Source: Pseudoalteromonas sp. XMcav2-N
GTDB lineage: Bacteria > Pseudomonadota > Gammaproteobacteria > Enterobacterales > Alteromonadaceae
Length of the DNA: 64,000 nt
Direction of reading: 5' to 3'
NCBI RefSeq assembly: GCF_024124545.1
Contig: NZ_JAMXSF010000003.1
Coordinates: 124,001 to 188,000 of the forward strand
The number at the start of each line of letters is the position of its first letter. Position 1 is the first letter of the stretch. Position numbers and translations under genes: made by a program. The notes below the pieces were generated by a model. That model saw only the letters and a program-made list of their open reading frames with translations. It was not told where the DNA came from and ran no database searches. This document shows, piece by piece, positions 42,814-53,072 of this stretch.

Positions 42814-44364
42814 TTAGCGCATCGCCATCATCATTTTAGCCGGCTCCTCTAAGTAAGACTTCCACAAATTGTTGAATCTTGCAATCGTTCCGCCATCAAT
42901 AACACGGTGATCGCCAGACCAGCTCACTTGCATAATCGCACGTGATACCACATTGCCCTTATCATCAAAACGTGGCAGATGCTGTAATTTACCCAGTGCA
43001 ACAATGGCCACTTCAGACTTATTGATGATAGGTGTCGCTGTCGTTCCGCCGATTGCGCCGATGTTCGAAATTGAGATCGTGCCGCCTTTGAGGTCATTGG
43101 GAGAAACTCGCCCTTCACGCGCAGCGTCTGTAAGCTGTGTTACCGCTTCAGCGACATCCACAATTGATTTGTTCTGACACTGTTTAATGTTTGGTACCAG
43201 TAATCCAAGCTTACTGTCGACCGCCATACCGATATTGTGATCGTCAAAGTAAGTGATCTCTGTGCACTCATCGTTCACCTGCGAATTAAGAATTGGGAAT
43301 TCTTTAATCGCCAGTGATAACGCCTTGATAAAGAATGGCATCATTGTGAGTTTAATGCCCTGCTTTGCATACTGATCTTTTAGCGATTTGCGTAATGCGA
43401 TCAGGTCAGTCAGATCAATCTCATCACTGTAAGTGAAATGCGGAATAGTTGAAACCGACGCGACCATCTGTTTGGCCATCGCAGCTTTCATACCACGGAT
43501 TGACTCGACACGTGTTCCACCTGATGCTACCGGTGCCGGTGTTGATTGTTCGGTCTGAGCAGGCGTAGTCGACTGAACGGCGACAGTGCCACCTTGCGCA
43601 AAGCGCTCGAGGTCTTCTTTAAATACACGACCATTTTTACCTGAGCCTGGTACCTGAGTGATGTCGATGTCCATCTCGCGCGCGCGGCGTCTGACCGCTG
43701 GCGAGGCAACGGCTTTGCCATTCACTTTAGTCGTTGTAGCTGGTTGTGCAGACGCCGCTTTGCTTTCGCTAACAGGCTGTGGCTTGTGGACCGCCAGCTC
43801 GTCTTGTTTCGGGCTGTGATCCGCACCTAAGCGCATCTGGAATAACGGACTGTGCACCTGCGCAATATCGCCTTTTTGATAATATAGCTTTTCAACCACA
43901 CCATCGTACTTGGCTGGGATTTGCACCAGAGCTTTGTCTGTCATCACATCACACACAGCCTGATCTTCTTTGATTTCATCGCCTTCTGCGACCAACCACT
44001 CGACGATTTCACACTCAACAATACCTTCACCTATATCCGGCAAAATAAAGTCTTCTAAATGTGCCGCAGACGCAGCTGGTGCTGAACCGCTGTCACCTGC
44101 ATTGCTGGCAGGTGCAGGTGCTTCGCCAGCAACATCCATTGCAAACAGAGGCTCATGGACTTTAGCAATATCGCCTTTTGCATAGTGTAATTGGGTGATC
44201 ACGCCGTTGTGTACAGCCGGGATCTGGACCAGTGCCTTGTCTGTCATCACATCGCAGATAGGCTGATCTTCTTTTACTTCATCACCAACATTCACCAGCC
44301 ATTCGACCAGTTCACATTCGACGATCCCCTCGCCGATATCCGGTAAAATAAATTCTTTAGACAT
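42814..44364 (-). CDS. bkdB: branched-chain alpha-keto acid dehydrogenase E2 (lipoyl acyltransferase)
   Basis: A 516-residue E2 with two lipoyl domains (each with the lipoylated Lys in MTDKALVQIPA, about residues 43 and 145). A peripheral subunit-binding domain follows (ASPAVRRRAREMDIDITQVP), then the acyltransferase core with HRVIDGG at the active site. Two lipoyl domains are unusual compared with the single one in Pseudomonas BkdB. It follows E1 beta by 10 bp. E3 (lipoamide dehydrogenase) is not in the window. Confidence 0.95.
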   Translation of the reverse strand: MSKEFILPDIGEGIVECELVEWLVNVGDEVKEDQPICDVMTDKALVQIPAVHNGVITQLHYAKGDIAKVHEPLFAMDVAGEAPAPASNAGDSGSAPAASAAHLEDFILPDIGEGIVECEIVEWLVAEGDEIKEDQAVCDVMTDKALVQIPAKYDGVVEKLYYQKGDIAQVHSPLFQMRLGADHSPKQDELAVHKPQPVSESKAASAQPATTTKVNGKAVASPAVRRRAREMDIDITQVPGSGKNGRVFKEDLERFAQGGTVAVQSTTPAQTEQSTPAPVASGGTRVESIRGMKAAMAKQMVASVSTIPHFTYSDEIDLTDLIALRKSLKDQYAKQGIKLTMMPFFIKALSLAIKEFPILNSQVNDECTEITYFDDHNIGMAVDSKLGLLVPNIKQCQNKSIVDVAEAVTQLTDAAREGRVSPNDLKGGTISISNIGAIGGTTATPIINKSEVAIVALGKLQHLPRFDDKGNVVSRAIMQVSWSGDHRVIDGGTIARFNNLWKSYLEEPAKMMMAMR

Positions 44365-44374
44365 GATCCGTCCC

Positions 44375-45352
44375 TTAAAACTCTACTGACTTCTTAATTG
44401 CAGCGAATACTTTAAGTGCATCCGGTACATACTCTTTTTCCAGCGCCAGCGGATAAGGTGTATCCAGGCCACAAACACGCTCGATAGGCGATTCAAGATG
44501 CAGGAAACACTCTTTCTGGATAGTTGCTGCGATTTCAGCGCCGAATCCGTTCGTGATAGGTGCTTCGTGACTGATAACCAGGCGACCTGTTTTAGTTACA
44601 GACTTAGCGATGGTCTCGACATCCCACGGCAAGATTGAACGCAAGTCAATGACTTCACAACTGATCCCGGCTTCTTCCGCCTTGGCTGCTGCCTGCTCAA
44701 TGATCTCCATCTGTGCGCCCCAGGCAAGTAGTGTCACGTCTTTACCTTCTTTCACTACTTCGGCTTTACCAATTTCAATGGTGTAATCGCCCTCAGGCAC
44801 TTCACCCGTAGACGCGCGATACAAACGCTTTGGTTCAAAGAAAATCACCGGGTTGTCATCTTTAATACACGCGCGCAGCAGACCTTTTGCCTGATACGGG
44901 TTACGTGGCACAACCAGTTTAAGGCCTGGGGTGTGTGCAAAATAAGCTTCGGGTGATTGTGAGTGATACAAACCACCGGCAATACCACCGCCGTAAGGTG
45001 TGCGGATGGTCAGATTGCCGACATTGAACTCATTACCAGAGCGGTAACGGAACTTGGCGGATTCGTTTACTATTTGGTCGAACGCCGGGAAAATGTAATC
45101 AGCAAACTGGATCTCAGCAAGCGCCGGTGCACCGAAAGCCGCCAGACCATTAGCAAAACCCAGGATCCCCTGTTCAGTCAGTGGCGTGTTAAACACACGG
45201 TGTTTACCGTATTTTTCCTGTAAGCCTGAAGTGGCACGGAATACACCGCCAAAGTAACCCACATCCTCACCAAAAATACAGGCCTGCGGGTGCTCTGCCA
45301 TGGTGATGTCTAGCGCCGAGTTAATGGCGTGCAGCATGTTCATTTTAGCCAT
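44375..45352 (-). CDS. bkdA2: branched-chain alpha-keto acid dehydrogenase E1 beta
   Basis: A 325-residue E1 beta: [57 protein letters not shown]. It forms the thiamine-diphosphate E1 with BkdA1 and decarboxylates keto acids of Val, Leu and Ile. Start overlaps the bkdA1 stop by one base. Confidence 0.96.
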   Translation of the reverse strand: MAKMNMLHAINSALDITMAEHPQACIFGEDVGYFGGVFRATSGLQEKYGKHRVFNTPLTEQGILGFANGLAAFGAPALAEIQFADYIFPAFDQIVNESAKFRYRSGNEFNVGNLTIRTPYGGGIAGGLYHSQSPEAYFAHTPGLKLVVPRNPYQAKGLLRACIKDDNPVIFFEPKRLYRASTGEVPEGDYTIEIGKAEVVKEGKDVTLLAWGAQMEIIEQAAAKAEEAGISCEVIDLRSILPWDVETIAKSVTKTGRLVISHEAPITNGFGAEIAATIQKECFLHLESPIERVCGLDTPYPLALEKEYVPDALKVFAAIKKSVEF

Positions 45353-46569
45353 TATTTTACCCTCCCAGCCGTGATTGGATACGCATCCGGATGCTGTTTA
45401 ATATGCTCTTTAAGTTCTTCGTATTGTTTTTGTAGTGCCGGGATAGGTGTATCGTAAACATCAGAAACAAGCTCTTCCAGTGCTGGTTTTTGAACCTTTT
45501 CTGCCACTTTTAGCGCTGCCAATATCTCTTCACGGATTTTGTCTTTTTGTGCTTCGTCTTCTTCTTCGTTTAGCCAGCCCTGTTTTAGCAACCAGGCCTT
45601 GAAGCGTGCAACCGGACAGTTTGACTTAAACTCGGCTTCTTCGTCTTTAGTACGGTAGCCCGACGGGTCGTCCGACGTAGAGTGCGCACCTAAACGATAA
45701 GCGATGGATTCGATCAATACCGGCTCGCCTGTCGTCACTGCAATTTCACGGGCCTTTTGCGTTGCCGCATAAACCGCTAATGTATCCGCTCCGTCGACAC
45801 GAATGGTCTTAATGCCGTAGCCGACACCGCGAGAGGCAATACCGTCGCCTTTAAATTGTTCATCAGCTGGCGTAGAGATGGCGTAACCATTGTTGCGGGC
45901 AAAGAAAAGTACCGGTGCCTTATGCACTGCGGCCATGTTCAAACCTGCGTGGAAGTCACCTTCCGATGCAGCACCTTCCCCAAAGTAACAAATAGTGACG
46001 TTGTCAATTTCGTTGCTTAGTTCACCGCTTTGTGCATCGATATGCTTAAGTTTCTGGCCGTACGCATAGCCCGTTGCTTGCGGGATTTGTGTGCCCAGTG
46101 GCGATGAAATGGTCAGGTAGTGTAATTCGTTTGAGCCATAATGCACTGGCATCTGGCGACCCTTACCCAAGTCTTTTTCGTTAGAGAACAGCTGGTTCAT
46201 AAACTGCTCAAGCGAAAATCCACGATAGTGCAGTGCCGCTTGCTCGCGATACTGTGCCATGATCATGTCTTCTTGTTTTAGCGCAGCCGCACTGGCGGTA
46301 ATAGCAGCCTCTTCACCAAGACACTGCATATAAAAGCTGATCCGACCCTGACGCTGAGCCGCCTGCATACGTTCATCCAGCAGGCGGATAAAACGCATTG
46401 TGGAGTAAATACGTAGCGCCGTGTCTTTGTCTAACTCAGGTGCAGTTGCACCGTCCAAAATATCACCGTCTTCGCTGAGAATTTTCAGCGTCGGGATGTT
46501 AAGCGCATGGCCATCGATAAATTCGAGCGCATGGCTGATATTCAACGATATGTTATTGGGGTTAGTCAT
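45352..46569 (-). CDS. bkdA1: branched-chain alpha-keto acid dehydrogenase E1 alpha
   Basis: A 405-residue E1 alpha. The thiamine-diphosphate site is [20 protein letters not shown] to [24 protein letters not shown] is the phosphorylation-loop region of the family. First gene of the bkdA1-bkdA2-bkdB operon, starting 131 bp downstream of a LiuR-like palindrome, so induced when branched-chain amino acids are used. Confidence 0.96.
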   Translation of the reverse strand: MTNPNNISLNISHALEFIDGHALNIPTLKILSEDGDILDGATAPELDKDTALRIYSTMRFIRLLDERMQAAQRQGRISFYMQCLGEEAAITASAAALKQEDMIMAQYREQAALHYRGFSLEQFMNQLFSNEKDLGKGRQMPVHYGSNELHYLTISSPLGTQIPQATGYAYGQKLKHIDAQSGELSNEIDNVTICYFGEGAASEGDFHAGLNMAAVHKAPVLFFARNNGYAISTPADEQFKGDGIASRGVGYGIKTIRVDGADTLAVYAATQKAREIAVTTGEPVLIESIAYRLGAHSTSDDPSGYRTKDEEAEFKSNCPVARFKAWLLKQGWLNEEEDEAQKDKIREEILAALKVAEKVQKPALEELVSDVYDTPIPALQKQYEELKEHIKQHPDAYPITAGRVK

Positions 46570-46699
46570 AACCTACCTTCTCTTGTTGTCATAACTAATT
46601 TGCAATGCCAAAGCCGCTTAAAATGGGCCGGATCCGCGGTTAGAGATTTGAATAATTAGTGCGGTAAATGCAAATTAATTAAATTAAAGCTTTTGCCAC

Positions 46700-46715
46700 T
46701 TTACGTTAACGTAAA
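46700..46715. promoter_or_regulatory. LiuR-like operator before bkd operon
   Basis: TTTACGTTAACGTAAA is a perfect 16-bp palindrome of the same class as those between etfB and etf-QO. It places bkd and etf under one likely regulator. Confidence 0.82.
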
Positions 46716-46749
46716 CGGTTATTCAACTAATCCTAGATGAATAACCGTT
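46714..46749. repeat. 12-bp inverted repeat next to LiuR-like site
   Basis: AACGGTTATTCA-N12-TGAATAACCGTT is a perfect dyad that shares two bases with the LiuR-like site. It lies 65 bp past the astE stop. There is no T run, so it may be a second operator or a weak astE terminator. Confidence 0.6.
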
Positions 46750-46813
46750 AATTTGCACATTTTGCGGTGGAAAGTTTTTGATACGCTTTATTAAGCGCTT
46801 TATTTACATAGGG

Positions 46814-47845
46814 TTATACGAAGTTTTCGTCTACTTCCAGCGGGATCACAGTCAGTAATGCACGCTGACCCAGCGCGACTTTAGCATTCGGGAAAATGAT
46901 GGCTTCGCCCTCAACTTCTGCAAAGTAGTCCTTATCACCGTCGGTTGCGAGCAATTCTCCTTTAGCAAAACCGGTGAAATTTACCGCAGAATCAGGGAAT
47001 GGGAATGAAAACGCCTCACAGGTGCGGTTTATCGTACGATGCACCTGAAACAACTCGAAGTCACTTGCATTAAAATCACCAAATTTGACACCTTCTTGGC
47101 TAATTAATGCTTTCAGCGTTTGTTTTACTGCGGTAAAGCGTGACATATCATTCTCGCCAAAAGGTTTCACCTGCCCCAACTCAACCGTAAAGGCATCGGC
47201 ACCAAACTGAAACGATGAGAAGTAGCTGAAGGTGGTTGCTGCTGAGCGCATCATCAAAATAGTATTGACGCCACAGGCCAGCATAAATTGTAGTTGTGAC
47301 TTCTTCCACGGCTTTCCATGCAGGAATGGATACACTGCAAACTTTTCGTTCTTGGAGCCACGAATTGCAGTATGCAGATCATAATGGCAGCGATAACGCC
47401 CCTCAGGTACGCTGGTGAAAAAGTCGCGCACATAGCCCTCTAGCTTTGCAGCGCGGATCTGCTCCGGGTTTTCGGTGCGGTTTTCGTGGGCACCATTGAA
47501 CAGTCGGTTCAGGTTTTCATCCACAAAACGCTCTGCAATATTAATGGACTTAGGATTACCAAATACAAATAAAACACGGTGTGCCAGTTCAATGCGCTCC
47601 AGGATCACATCCTGAATAAACTCGTCGCATATTTCTATGGGGGCGGTTTCATTACCATGCACCGCGCTCGACAACACGATGTCTTTGCTACCATAAGTGG
47701 CAGGCGTGAACTGGATAACGCCAGTGTCTTTTACTTCAACCAAAGTACCGTTGCTCAGTGTAAATTGCTCAGCGGCAAGGGAAAACTCGTTATTGCGAGT
47801 CAGAGTCAGGAAGTCTCCAGTTTGTTTTAATGTATCAAGGTACAT
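46814..47845 (-). CDS. astE: succinylglutamate desuccinylase
   Basis: A 343-residue zinc hydrolase of the AspA/AstE family: [13 protein letters not shown] supplies His and Glu zinc ligands, and [10 protein letters not shown] the third His. AstE removes succinate from succinylglutamate, the last step of arginine succinyltransferase catabolism. The rest of the ast operon is not here. ATG 47845 has AAGGTGATG upstream. Confidence 0.9.
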   Translation of the reverse strand: MYLDTLKQTGDFLTLTRNNEFSLAAEQFTLSNGTLVEVKDTGVIQFTPATYGSKDIVLSSAVHGNETAPIEICDEFIQDVILERIELAHRVLFVFGNPKSINIAERFVDENLNRLFNGAHENRTENPEQIRAAKLEGYVRDFFTSVPEGRYRCHYDLHTAIRGSKNEKFAVYPFLHGKPWKKSQLQFMLACGVNTILMMRSAATTFSYFSSFQFGADAFTVELGQVKPFGENDMSRFTAVKQTLKALISQEGVKFGDFNASDFELFQVHRTINRTCEAFSFPFPDSAVNFTGFAKGELLATDGDKDYFAEVEGEAIIFPNAKVALGQRALLTVIPLEVDENFV

Positions 47846-47917
47846 ACGAACATCACCTTTTGTGAGAGAAATGAGCGTTGCTGAGGAATCATATTTCAGC
47901 AACTAAATAGTAGGTAT

Positions 47918-47949
47918 AAAAAAAGGCCATCACAATGTATGGCCTTTTA
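47918..47949 (-). terminator. Rho-independent terminator of pgm
   Basis: AAAAGGCCAT-N8-ATGGCCTTTT with a T run on the minus strand, starting about 10 bp after the pgm stop. It separates pgm from astE. Confidence 0.88.
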
Positions 47950-47959
47950 TCACTTAAAG

Positions 47960-49597
47960 TTAGCGGATCACGCTATCTACCAATGTCTTGGCCGCCTGTT
48001 CCAGCTCAGCAAGATGCGCTTCGCCTTTAAAAGACTCAAGATAGATTTTATAAATGTCTTCGGTGCCTGATGGGCGAGCCGCAAACCAACCCGACTCGGT
48101 TACCACTTTTAATCCGCCGATGGCCGCATTGTTGCCTGGTGCCTCTGTCAGAATATCCGTGATGGCGTCACCTGCCAGCGTGCTGGCCGTGACATCTTGC
48201 GGGCTTAAGGCTTTTAGTTTGGCTTTTTGCTCGGGTGATGCAGGCGCATCAATACGCTTGTAAACCGGCGCGCCATATTGCGTTTCCAGTTCACGATAGT
48301 ATTGTGACGGTGTTTTACCGGTCACAGCCAGGATTTCAGCAGCCAGTAAACCCAGAATAAAGCCGTCTTTGTCTGTATTCCAGACCTCACCATTACGGCG
48401 AAGGAAAGATGCACCTGCGCTTTCTTCACCGCCAAAAGCCAGCCATTGCTCGCTCAGGCCATCAACAAACCATTTGAAACCAACCGGTACTTCGTACACT
48501 TCGCGCTGATTGCCTTTGACCACTTTGTCGATCATTGCACTGGAAACCAGGGTTTTACCAACTTTTATATCACTTCCCCAGCCACGATGCTTGAGCAAGT
48601 AATCAATCGACACGGCCAGGAAGTGGTTTGGATTCATCAGACCGTCTTGAGTAACAATACCGTGACGATCGTAATCCGGATCGTTACCAATACCGATATC
48701 ATAGTCGTCTTTAATCGCCACCAGGTTAGCCATCGCAAATGGCGAAGAACAATCCATACGAATTTTGCCGTCTTTATCCAGTGGCATAAACGCAAAGCGT
48801 GGGTCAACTTGTTCATTCACAACCGTGAGATCTAACCCATATTGCTTCGCAATCACCGGCCAGAAATTGATGCCAGAGCCGCCCAGCGGATCAACACCAA
48901 TGCGTACGCCTGCTTTTGCAATTGTTTCGAGGTCGACAATGTTCGCCAGGTCTTCCACATAAGGCGTGATCAAATCGACATATTTTACAAATCCTGAGCG
49001 ACTGGCTTTAGCAAATGGGAACAACTCTACTTCAACCAAATCTTCTATTAATAGCTGATTGGCGCGATCTTCAATCCACTTAGTCACATCAGTATCGGCT
49101 GGCCCACCATTGGGTGGGTTATATTTAAAGCCGCCATCTTCCGGCGGATTGTGCGATGGCGTCACTACAATACCATCGGCCAGCTCATGCGGGTGCGTCT
49201 TGTTATGACACACAATGGCGTGGCTGATCACCGGAGTTGGTGTGTAATCATCGTTTTCTTGCGTTACCACATGAACTTCGTTGGCAACCAGCACTTCGAT
49301 AGCGGAGTTAAACGCAGCTTCCGACAAGGCATGGGTGTCTTTGCCTAAAAACAGCGGGCCAAAAATATTGTTGGCTTTTCTGTAATCACAGATAGCCTGG
49401 GTGATGGCCAGGATGTGAGACTCATTAAACTTTACATTATATGAACAGCCTCGGTGACCTGACGTGCCAAAAGCAACGCACTGCTCCGGGTTTTGCTCCA
49501 GATCAGGCTCATTTAGGTAGTAAGCCGATACCAGTTTGGGAATATTAGCCAGCTGACTTAACGGTGCTGGTTTGCCTGCATTGGGGTGATTTGCCAT
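47960..49597 (-). CDS. pgm: phosphoglucomutase (alpha-D-glucose 1,6-phosphomutase)
   Basis: A 545-residue phosphohexomutase. FGTSGHRG near the N-terminus, the phosphoserine loop [14 protein letters not shown], the metal loop [12 protein letters not shown], and the sugar-binding [10 protein letters not shown] are all present. It interconverts glucose-1-P and glucose-6-P. Start ATG 49597 has AAGGA upstream. It follows seqA closely, as in E. coli. Confidence 0.96.
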   Translation of the reverse strand: MANHPNAGKPAPLSQLANIPKLVSAYYLNEPDLEQNPEQCVAFGTSGHRGCSYNVKFNESHILAITQAICDYRKANNIFGPLFLGKDTHALSEAAFNSAIEVLVANEVHVVTQENDDYTPTPVISHAIVCHNKTHPHELADGIVVTPSHNPPEDGGFKYNPPNGGPADTDVTKWIEDRANQLLIEDLVEVELFPFAKASRSGFVKYVDLITPYVEDLANIVDLETIAKAGVRIGVDPLGGSGINFWPVIAKQYGLDLTVVNEQVDPRFAFMPLDKDGKIRMDCSSPFAMANLVAIKDDYDIGIGNDPDYDRHGIVTQDGLMNPNHFLAVSIDYLLKHRGWGSDIKVGKTLVSSAMIDKVVKGNQREVYEVPVGFKWFVDGLSEQWLAFGGEESAGASFLRRNGEVWNTDKDGFILGLLAAEILAVTGKTPSQYYRELETQYGAPVYKRIDAPASPEQKAKLKALSPQDVTASTLAGDAITDILTEAPGNNAAIGGLKVVTESGWFAARPSGTEDIYKIYLESFKGEAHLAELEQAAKTLVDSVIR

Positions 49598-49606
49598 CAC
49601 ATTTCC

Positions 49607-50149
49607 TTATAGGTAGTCTCGGATAGTTTCTGCCTGTTGCGCCGAATAACCAAGTATGAGCGCAACTTCGTGCAACATCATTTTTTTGCGCGTCGTATTT
49701 GAGTTTGTCATAACCCAATACTGACTGTCTGCAATGTTCTTCGGGTTCGTACTACTACCGCTTTCGAGCAATGCTGCTTTGCTGGTCGAAAAATAAATGC
49801 GATCTCGCCCTTTGATTTCCAGAATTTTATGGAAATCCGCTTTATGGCTGCGATGAAATGCCGCCAAAATAAACAAAAAGCGCCCTACTACACCTTTTTG
49901 CATAGCGAGCTCTTCTTTATTGAGAATATCAAATACGTTACCTGAAGGCTCACTTGAAACCGCTGCGGGTTCTGACTCAACCTTAGGTTGAGCTGCCGAT
50001 TCTGCTGGCTGTACGGTTTCCTGAACGGGCTGCGCTACTGAGTTCAGGTTCAATAAACGACGCAGGATCTGGGAAGCGCTTTCACCAATACTTTGCGTGT
50101 TACTGGCAATGTACTGATATAGCTCGTCATCTATTTCTATTTTTTTCAT
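49607..50149 (-). CDS. seqA: replication initiation modulator SeqA
   Basis: A 180-residue SeqA: the oligomerisation domain [20 protein letters not shown], and a C-terminal DNA-binding domain ([20 protein letters not shown]). It binds hemimethylated GATC sites and delays re-initiation at oriC. Its linker is longer and Pro/Glu-rich (residues about 40-75) compared with E. coli. Divergent from ybfF. Confidence 0.95.
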   Translation of the reverse strand: MKKIEIDDELYQYIASNTQSIGESASQILRRLLNLNSVAQPVQETVQPAESAAQPKVESEPAAVSSEPSGNVFDILNKEELAMQKGVVGRFLFILAAFHRSHKADFHKILEIKGRDRIYFSTSKAALLESGSSTNPKNIADSQYWVMTNSNTTRKKMMLHEVALILGYSAQQAETIRDYL

Positions 50150-50274
50150 GCTTGTCCTGTCATTTTATACATCTACTGCATCTTCTCGGGATTATATCTA
50201 AATTTAACTTATTCCTCTACGGCTATGATTTTGCTTTCAACACTGGCAAACTATGCGCCGGATCCGGAGGTATT

Positions 50275-51048
50275 ATGTTGCTTAACTACAAATTATCGGG
50301 ACAGCCACTGGGCAGTGCCGAGCCCGTTGTGTTACTTCACGGCCTGTTTGGCTCGCTGGAGAACCTGAATATTATAGCCCGCGCACTGGGTGAGTCTTAC
50401 GCTGTGATCAATCTTGACTTGCGTAATCACGGCCTGTCATTCAAAAGTGACGTGATGGATTATCCAAGTATGGCCCAGGACGTACTGACTCTACTTGAAC
50501 ATCTTAAAGTAGAAAAAGCACATCTGGTTGGCCACTCAATGGGCGGCAAAGTTGCCATGCAAGTGGCTATGCTGGATGAAAGTAAAATCCACAAACTAGT
50601 TGTGCTGGACATCGCCCCGGTGAATTATCATCCTCGCCATGACAGCATTATCCGGGCATTGAACGTCGTTGCCTCTGTACAGGTAGCAAGCCGCACTGAA
50701 GCCGACACAAAAATGAAGGCGTTTATAGAAGAACAAGGCGTACGCGGCTTTTTGCTCAAAAGCCTGGCAAAAGACGAGCATGGGGAATTCAACTGGCGCT
50801 TTAACCTGGCTGTCATAGAGGCCAACTATGATAAGATCATATCAAATATAAATACAACTCATTCTTGTTTGTGTGATACCCTGTTCCTGAAAGGAAACAA
50901 CTCAGATTATATTCTGGCAGAACATAAAGACGCCATCATGCAAGCCTTTAGCAATGCCAGAGCAAAAATCATCCAGGGTGCCGGACATTGGCTGCACGCA
51001 GAGAAACCGCAAGCCGTCAATCGTTCAATTATTGATTTTATTCAATAA
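50275..51048 (+). CDS. ybfF: alpha/beta-hydrolase YbfF
   Basis: A 257-residue esterase: LHGLFGSLENL near residue 25, nucleophile elbow GHSMGGK, and the final catalytic His in GAGHWLHAEKP. E. coli YbfF hydrolyses acyl-CoA and small esters. ATG 50275 has a perfect GGAGG site; the longer upstream frame is unlikely. First gene of the ybfF to fur block. Confidence 0.92.
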   Translation: MLLNYKLSGQPLGSAEPVVLLHGLFGSLENLNIIARALGESYAVINLDLRNHGLSFKSDVMDYPSMAQDVLTLLEHLKVEKAHLVGHSMGGKVAMQVAMLDESKIHKLVVLDIAPVNYHPRHDSIIRALNVVASVQVASRTEADTKMKAFIEEQGVRGFLLKSLAKDEHGEFNWRFNLAVIEANYDKIISNINTTHSCLCDTLFLKGNNSDYILAEHKDAIMQAFSNARAKIIQGAGHWLHAEKPQAVNRSIIDFIQ

Positions 51049-51134
51049 TTACCCCAGTTTTTTCTCAGCAAACTTAATTTATCGGTAACAGGTATGGTAT
51101 AGTAGCCGCCGTTTATATTTTGAGTAGTGCAAAG

Positions 51135-51356
51135 ATGATCAACGAATTTATGAATGAGTTTGAAACCATTGGTCTTTACTTTGCTCTCGCCGGGATTTTC
51201 TTCTTTATAGGTATGGCCATTCAGGACGTCCTAAAGAAAGGAGACGTGCCCAAGTTTGGTCGATACATTGTCTGGTTAGTGCTATTTTTAGGGTGCTCAG
51301 GCTTTATCGCCAAGGGCCTGATACAAGTATTTTGGCAAGGTGCGGGTGTTGGTTAA
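51135..51356 (+). CDS. DUF2788 membrane protein
   Basis: A 73-residue protein with two membrane helices (IGLYFALAGIFFFIGMAI and YIVWLVLFLGCSGFIA), of the DUF2788 family. ATG 51135 is preferred over a TTG five codons earlier. Its TAA stop overlaps the ybfE ATG by one base, so the two are coupled. Function unknown. Confidence 0.85.
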   Translation: MINEFMNEFETIGLYFALAGIFFFIGMAIQDVLKKGDVPKFGRYIVWLVLFLGCSGFIAKGLIQVFWQGAGVG

Positions 51357-51634
51357 TGGCCAAGTCTGAATTAGATAGAACCACTATCGACTTGTTTGAA
51401 AATGAAAAGCGCCCTGGTCGGCCTAAGACAAATCCTCTCCCCAGAGAGATGCAGCTAAAGATCAACAAGCGCAATCAGATTAAAAGAGACAGAGCAAGAG
51501 GGTTAAAGCGCGTCGAGTTTAAAATTTCCTCTGAGCTATATCAGGCATTGAGCGATATGGCCGAAGAGCAAAACATCAGTCGTAGCGCGCTGATAGAAAC
51601 CATTTTGCAAGAAAAATTAGCGATTAATAGATAA
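51356..51634 (+). CDS. ybfE: LexA-regulated ribbon-helix-helix-like protein YbfE
   Basis: A 92-residue protein matching YbfE: LDRTTIDLFENEKRPGRPKT, NKRNQIKRDRARGLKRVEFK and ALSDMAEEQNISRSALIETI, a ribbon-helix-helix-type fold. In E. coli it is a LexA-regulated gene. It lies between DUF2788 and fldA, 14 bp from fldA, as in E. coli. Confidence 0.9.
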   Translation: MAKSELDRTTIDLFENEKRPGRPKTNPLPREMQLKINKRNQIKRDRARGLKRVEFKISSELYQALSDMAEEQNISRSALIETILQEKLAINR

Positions 51635-51648
51635 AAGGTAAGTAGTTA

Positions 51649-52176
51649 ATGGCAAGCGTAGGTATTTTTTTCGGCAGTGACACGGGTAACACCGAACACG
51701 TTGCAAAAATGATCCAAAAAGAATTGGGCAAAAAATTAGTCGACGTTAAAGACATCGCCAAGAGCAGCAAAGCAGATATCGAAGAGTTCGACTTGATTCT
51801 TTTTGGTATCCCTACTTGGTACTACGGTGAAGCACAGTGTGACTGGGATGACTTTTTCCCTGAGCTGGAAGAAATCAATTTTGAAGGCAAACTGGTCGCA
51901 ATCTTCGGTTGCGGTGACCAGGAAGATTATGCTGAATACTTCCTCGATGCAATGGGCATGGTCAACGACATCGTCACTGAACGTGGTGCAATCGTGATTG
52001 GTAACTGGTCTACCGAAGGCTACGACTTCGAAGCGTCTAAAGCCCTGGTTGACGACGGTCACTTTGTTGGTCTGGGAATTGACGAAGACCGTCAGCCTGA
52101 ATTGACAGAAGAACGTGTTAAAAAGTGGTCTGCTCAGGTATACGAAGAAATGTGCCTAAGCGAGCTGGAAGACTAA
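51649..52176 (+). CDS. fldA: flavodoxin FldA
   Basis: A 175-residue long-chain flavodoxin: the FMN phosphate loop FGSDTGNTEHVAKMI, and PTWYYGEAQCDWDDF and FGCGDQEDYAEYF aromatic loops. It carries electrons to ribonucleotide reductase activases, IspG/H and other enzymes. fur follows after 101 bp, the usual pairing of flavodoxin with iron control. Confidence 0.96.
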   Translation: MASVGIFFGSDTGNTEHVAKMIQKELGKKLVDVKDIAKSSKADIEEFDLILFGIPTWYYGEAQCDWDDFFPELEEINFEGKLVAIFGCGDQEDYAEYFLDAMGMVNDIVTERGAIVIGNWSTEGYDFEASKALVDDGHFVGLGIDEDRQPELTEERVKKWSAQVYEEMCLSELED

Positions 52177-52277
52177 CAACCTCTACCTGGGGTTAGTAAT
52201 CCAAAGCACACTATTTTTAAGTCTGTGTCGTGCTAGACTTAAGTAGTAACTGAAATTAGACAAATTGAGACAGATTA

Positions 52278-52724
52278 ATGACTGATCACAACTTAGAGCT
52301 AAAAAAAGCGGGTTTAAAGGTTACCCTGCCACGTATTAAGATCTTAGAGATCTTGCAGTGTCCTGATAACCAGCACATCAGTGCCGAAGACGTATACAAA
52401 ATCTTGCTGGACAAGGGCGAAGAAATCGGTCTTGCAACCGTTTATCGTGTATTAAACCAGTTTGACGACGCTGGCATTGTGACCCGTCACCACTTTGAAG
52501 GTGGTAAGTCTGTATTTGAATTGTCAGGCAGCACACACCATGACCACCTGGTATGTCTTAAGTGTGGTAAAGTCATCGAGTTTGAAGACGAACTTATCGA
52601 ACGTCGTCAGGAAGAAATTGCCAAAGAGAACGGCATTAAACTGACCAACCACTCGCTGTATTTGTATGGTGAGTGTAACGATGAAGAAGCGTGTAAAAAC
52701 TATGGCGATGAAAACGGTAACTAA
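52278..52724 (+). CDS. fur: ferric uptake regulator Fur
   Basis: A 148-residue Fur: winged-helix N-terminus (LKVTLPRIKILEILQ), the His-rich metal site HHDHLVCLKCGKVIEF and a C-terminal Cys-containing tail. It represses iron genes when loaded with Fe2+. A Fur-like box lies before the metal transporter at 33046 in this window. Confidence 0.97.
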   Translation: MTDHNLELKKAGLKVTLPRIKILEILQCPDNQHISAEDVYKILLDKGEEIGLATVYRVLNQFDDAGIVTRHHFEGGKSVFELSGSTHHDHLVCLKCGKVIEFEDELIERRQEEIAKENGIKLTNHSLYLYGECNDEEACKNYGDENGN

Positions 52725-52750
52725 GCGTACTTAGTCGCAATTTCATTGAT

Positions 52751-52774
52751 AAAGCCGACAACAGTCGGCTTTTC
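52751..52774 (+). terminator. Rho-independent terminator of fur
   Basis: AAAGCCGAC-AACA-GTCGGCTTT followed by TCTGT, 26 bp past the fur stop. Confidence 0.85.
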
Positions 52775-52864
52775 TGTGTCTGATATGTCGTGATTAAATC
52801 TGCCCTTTCACTGCATCACTTCAGCCCCCCCAACAACTACTCGATCAGGGCAATTTGTATAGAG

Positions 52865-53060
52865 TTAACCTGGCATTCTTATAGTAAAAAACTCTACACC
52901 AGCTTTTAAGCCTGCAAAATTGAAAGGCTTAACAACACACTTGTCTACCCCAGTCCTTCGCGCTTCATTTGCCTGAGCAAGTGAACCTCTTAGCGTCATC
53001 ATCAGAAAATTTACATCTTCATGTCTACTATTTTGCCAATTCAATACTCCGGCTTTGATA
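52865..53060 (-). pseudogene. receiver-domain (REC) remnant
   Basis: Minus-strand frame ending at TAA 52865. It reads as the second half of a CheY-like domain: VNFLMMTLRGSLAQANEARR, GVDKCVVKPFNFAGLKAGVE. The Thr of beta-4 (LMMT) and the Lys of beta-5 (VVKPF) are kept, but the phospho-Asp and the first strands are missing and no start exists. It is a decayed response regulator. Confidence 0.7.
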
Positions 53061-53072
53061 CATGTCCGGTTG

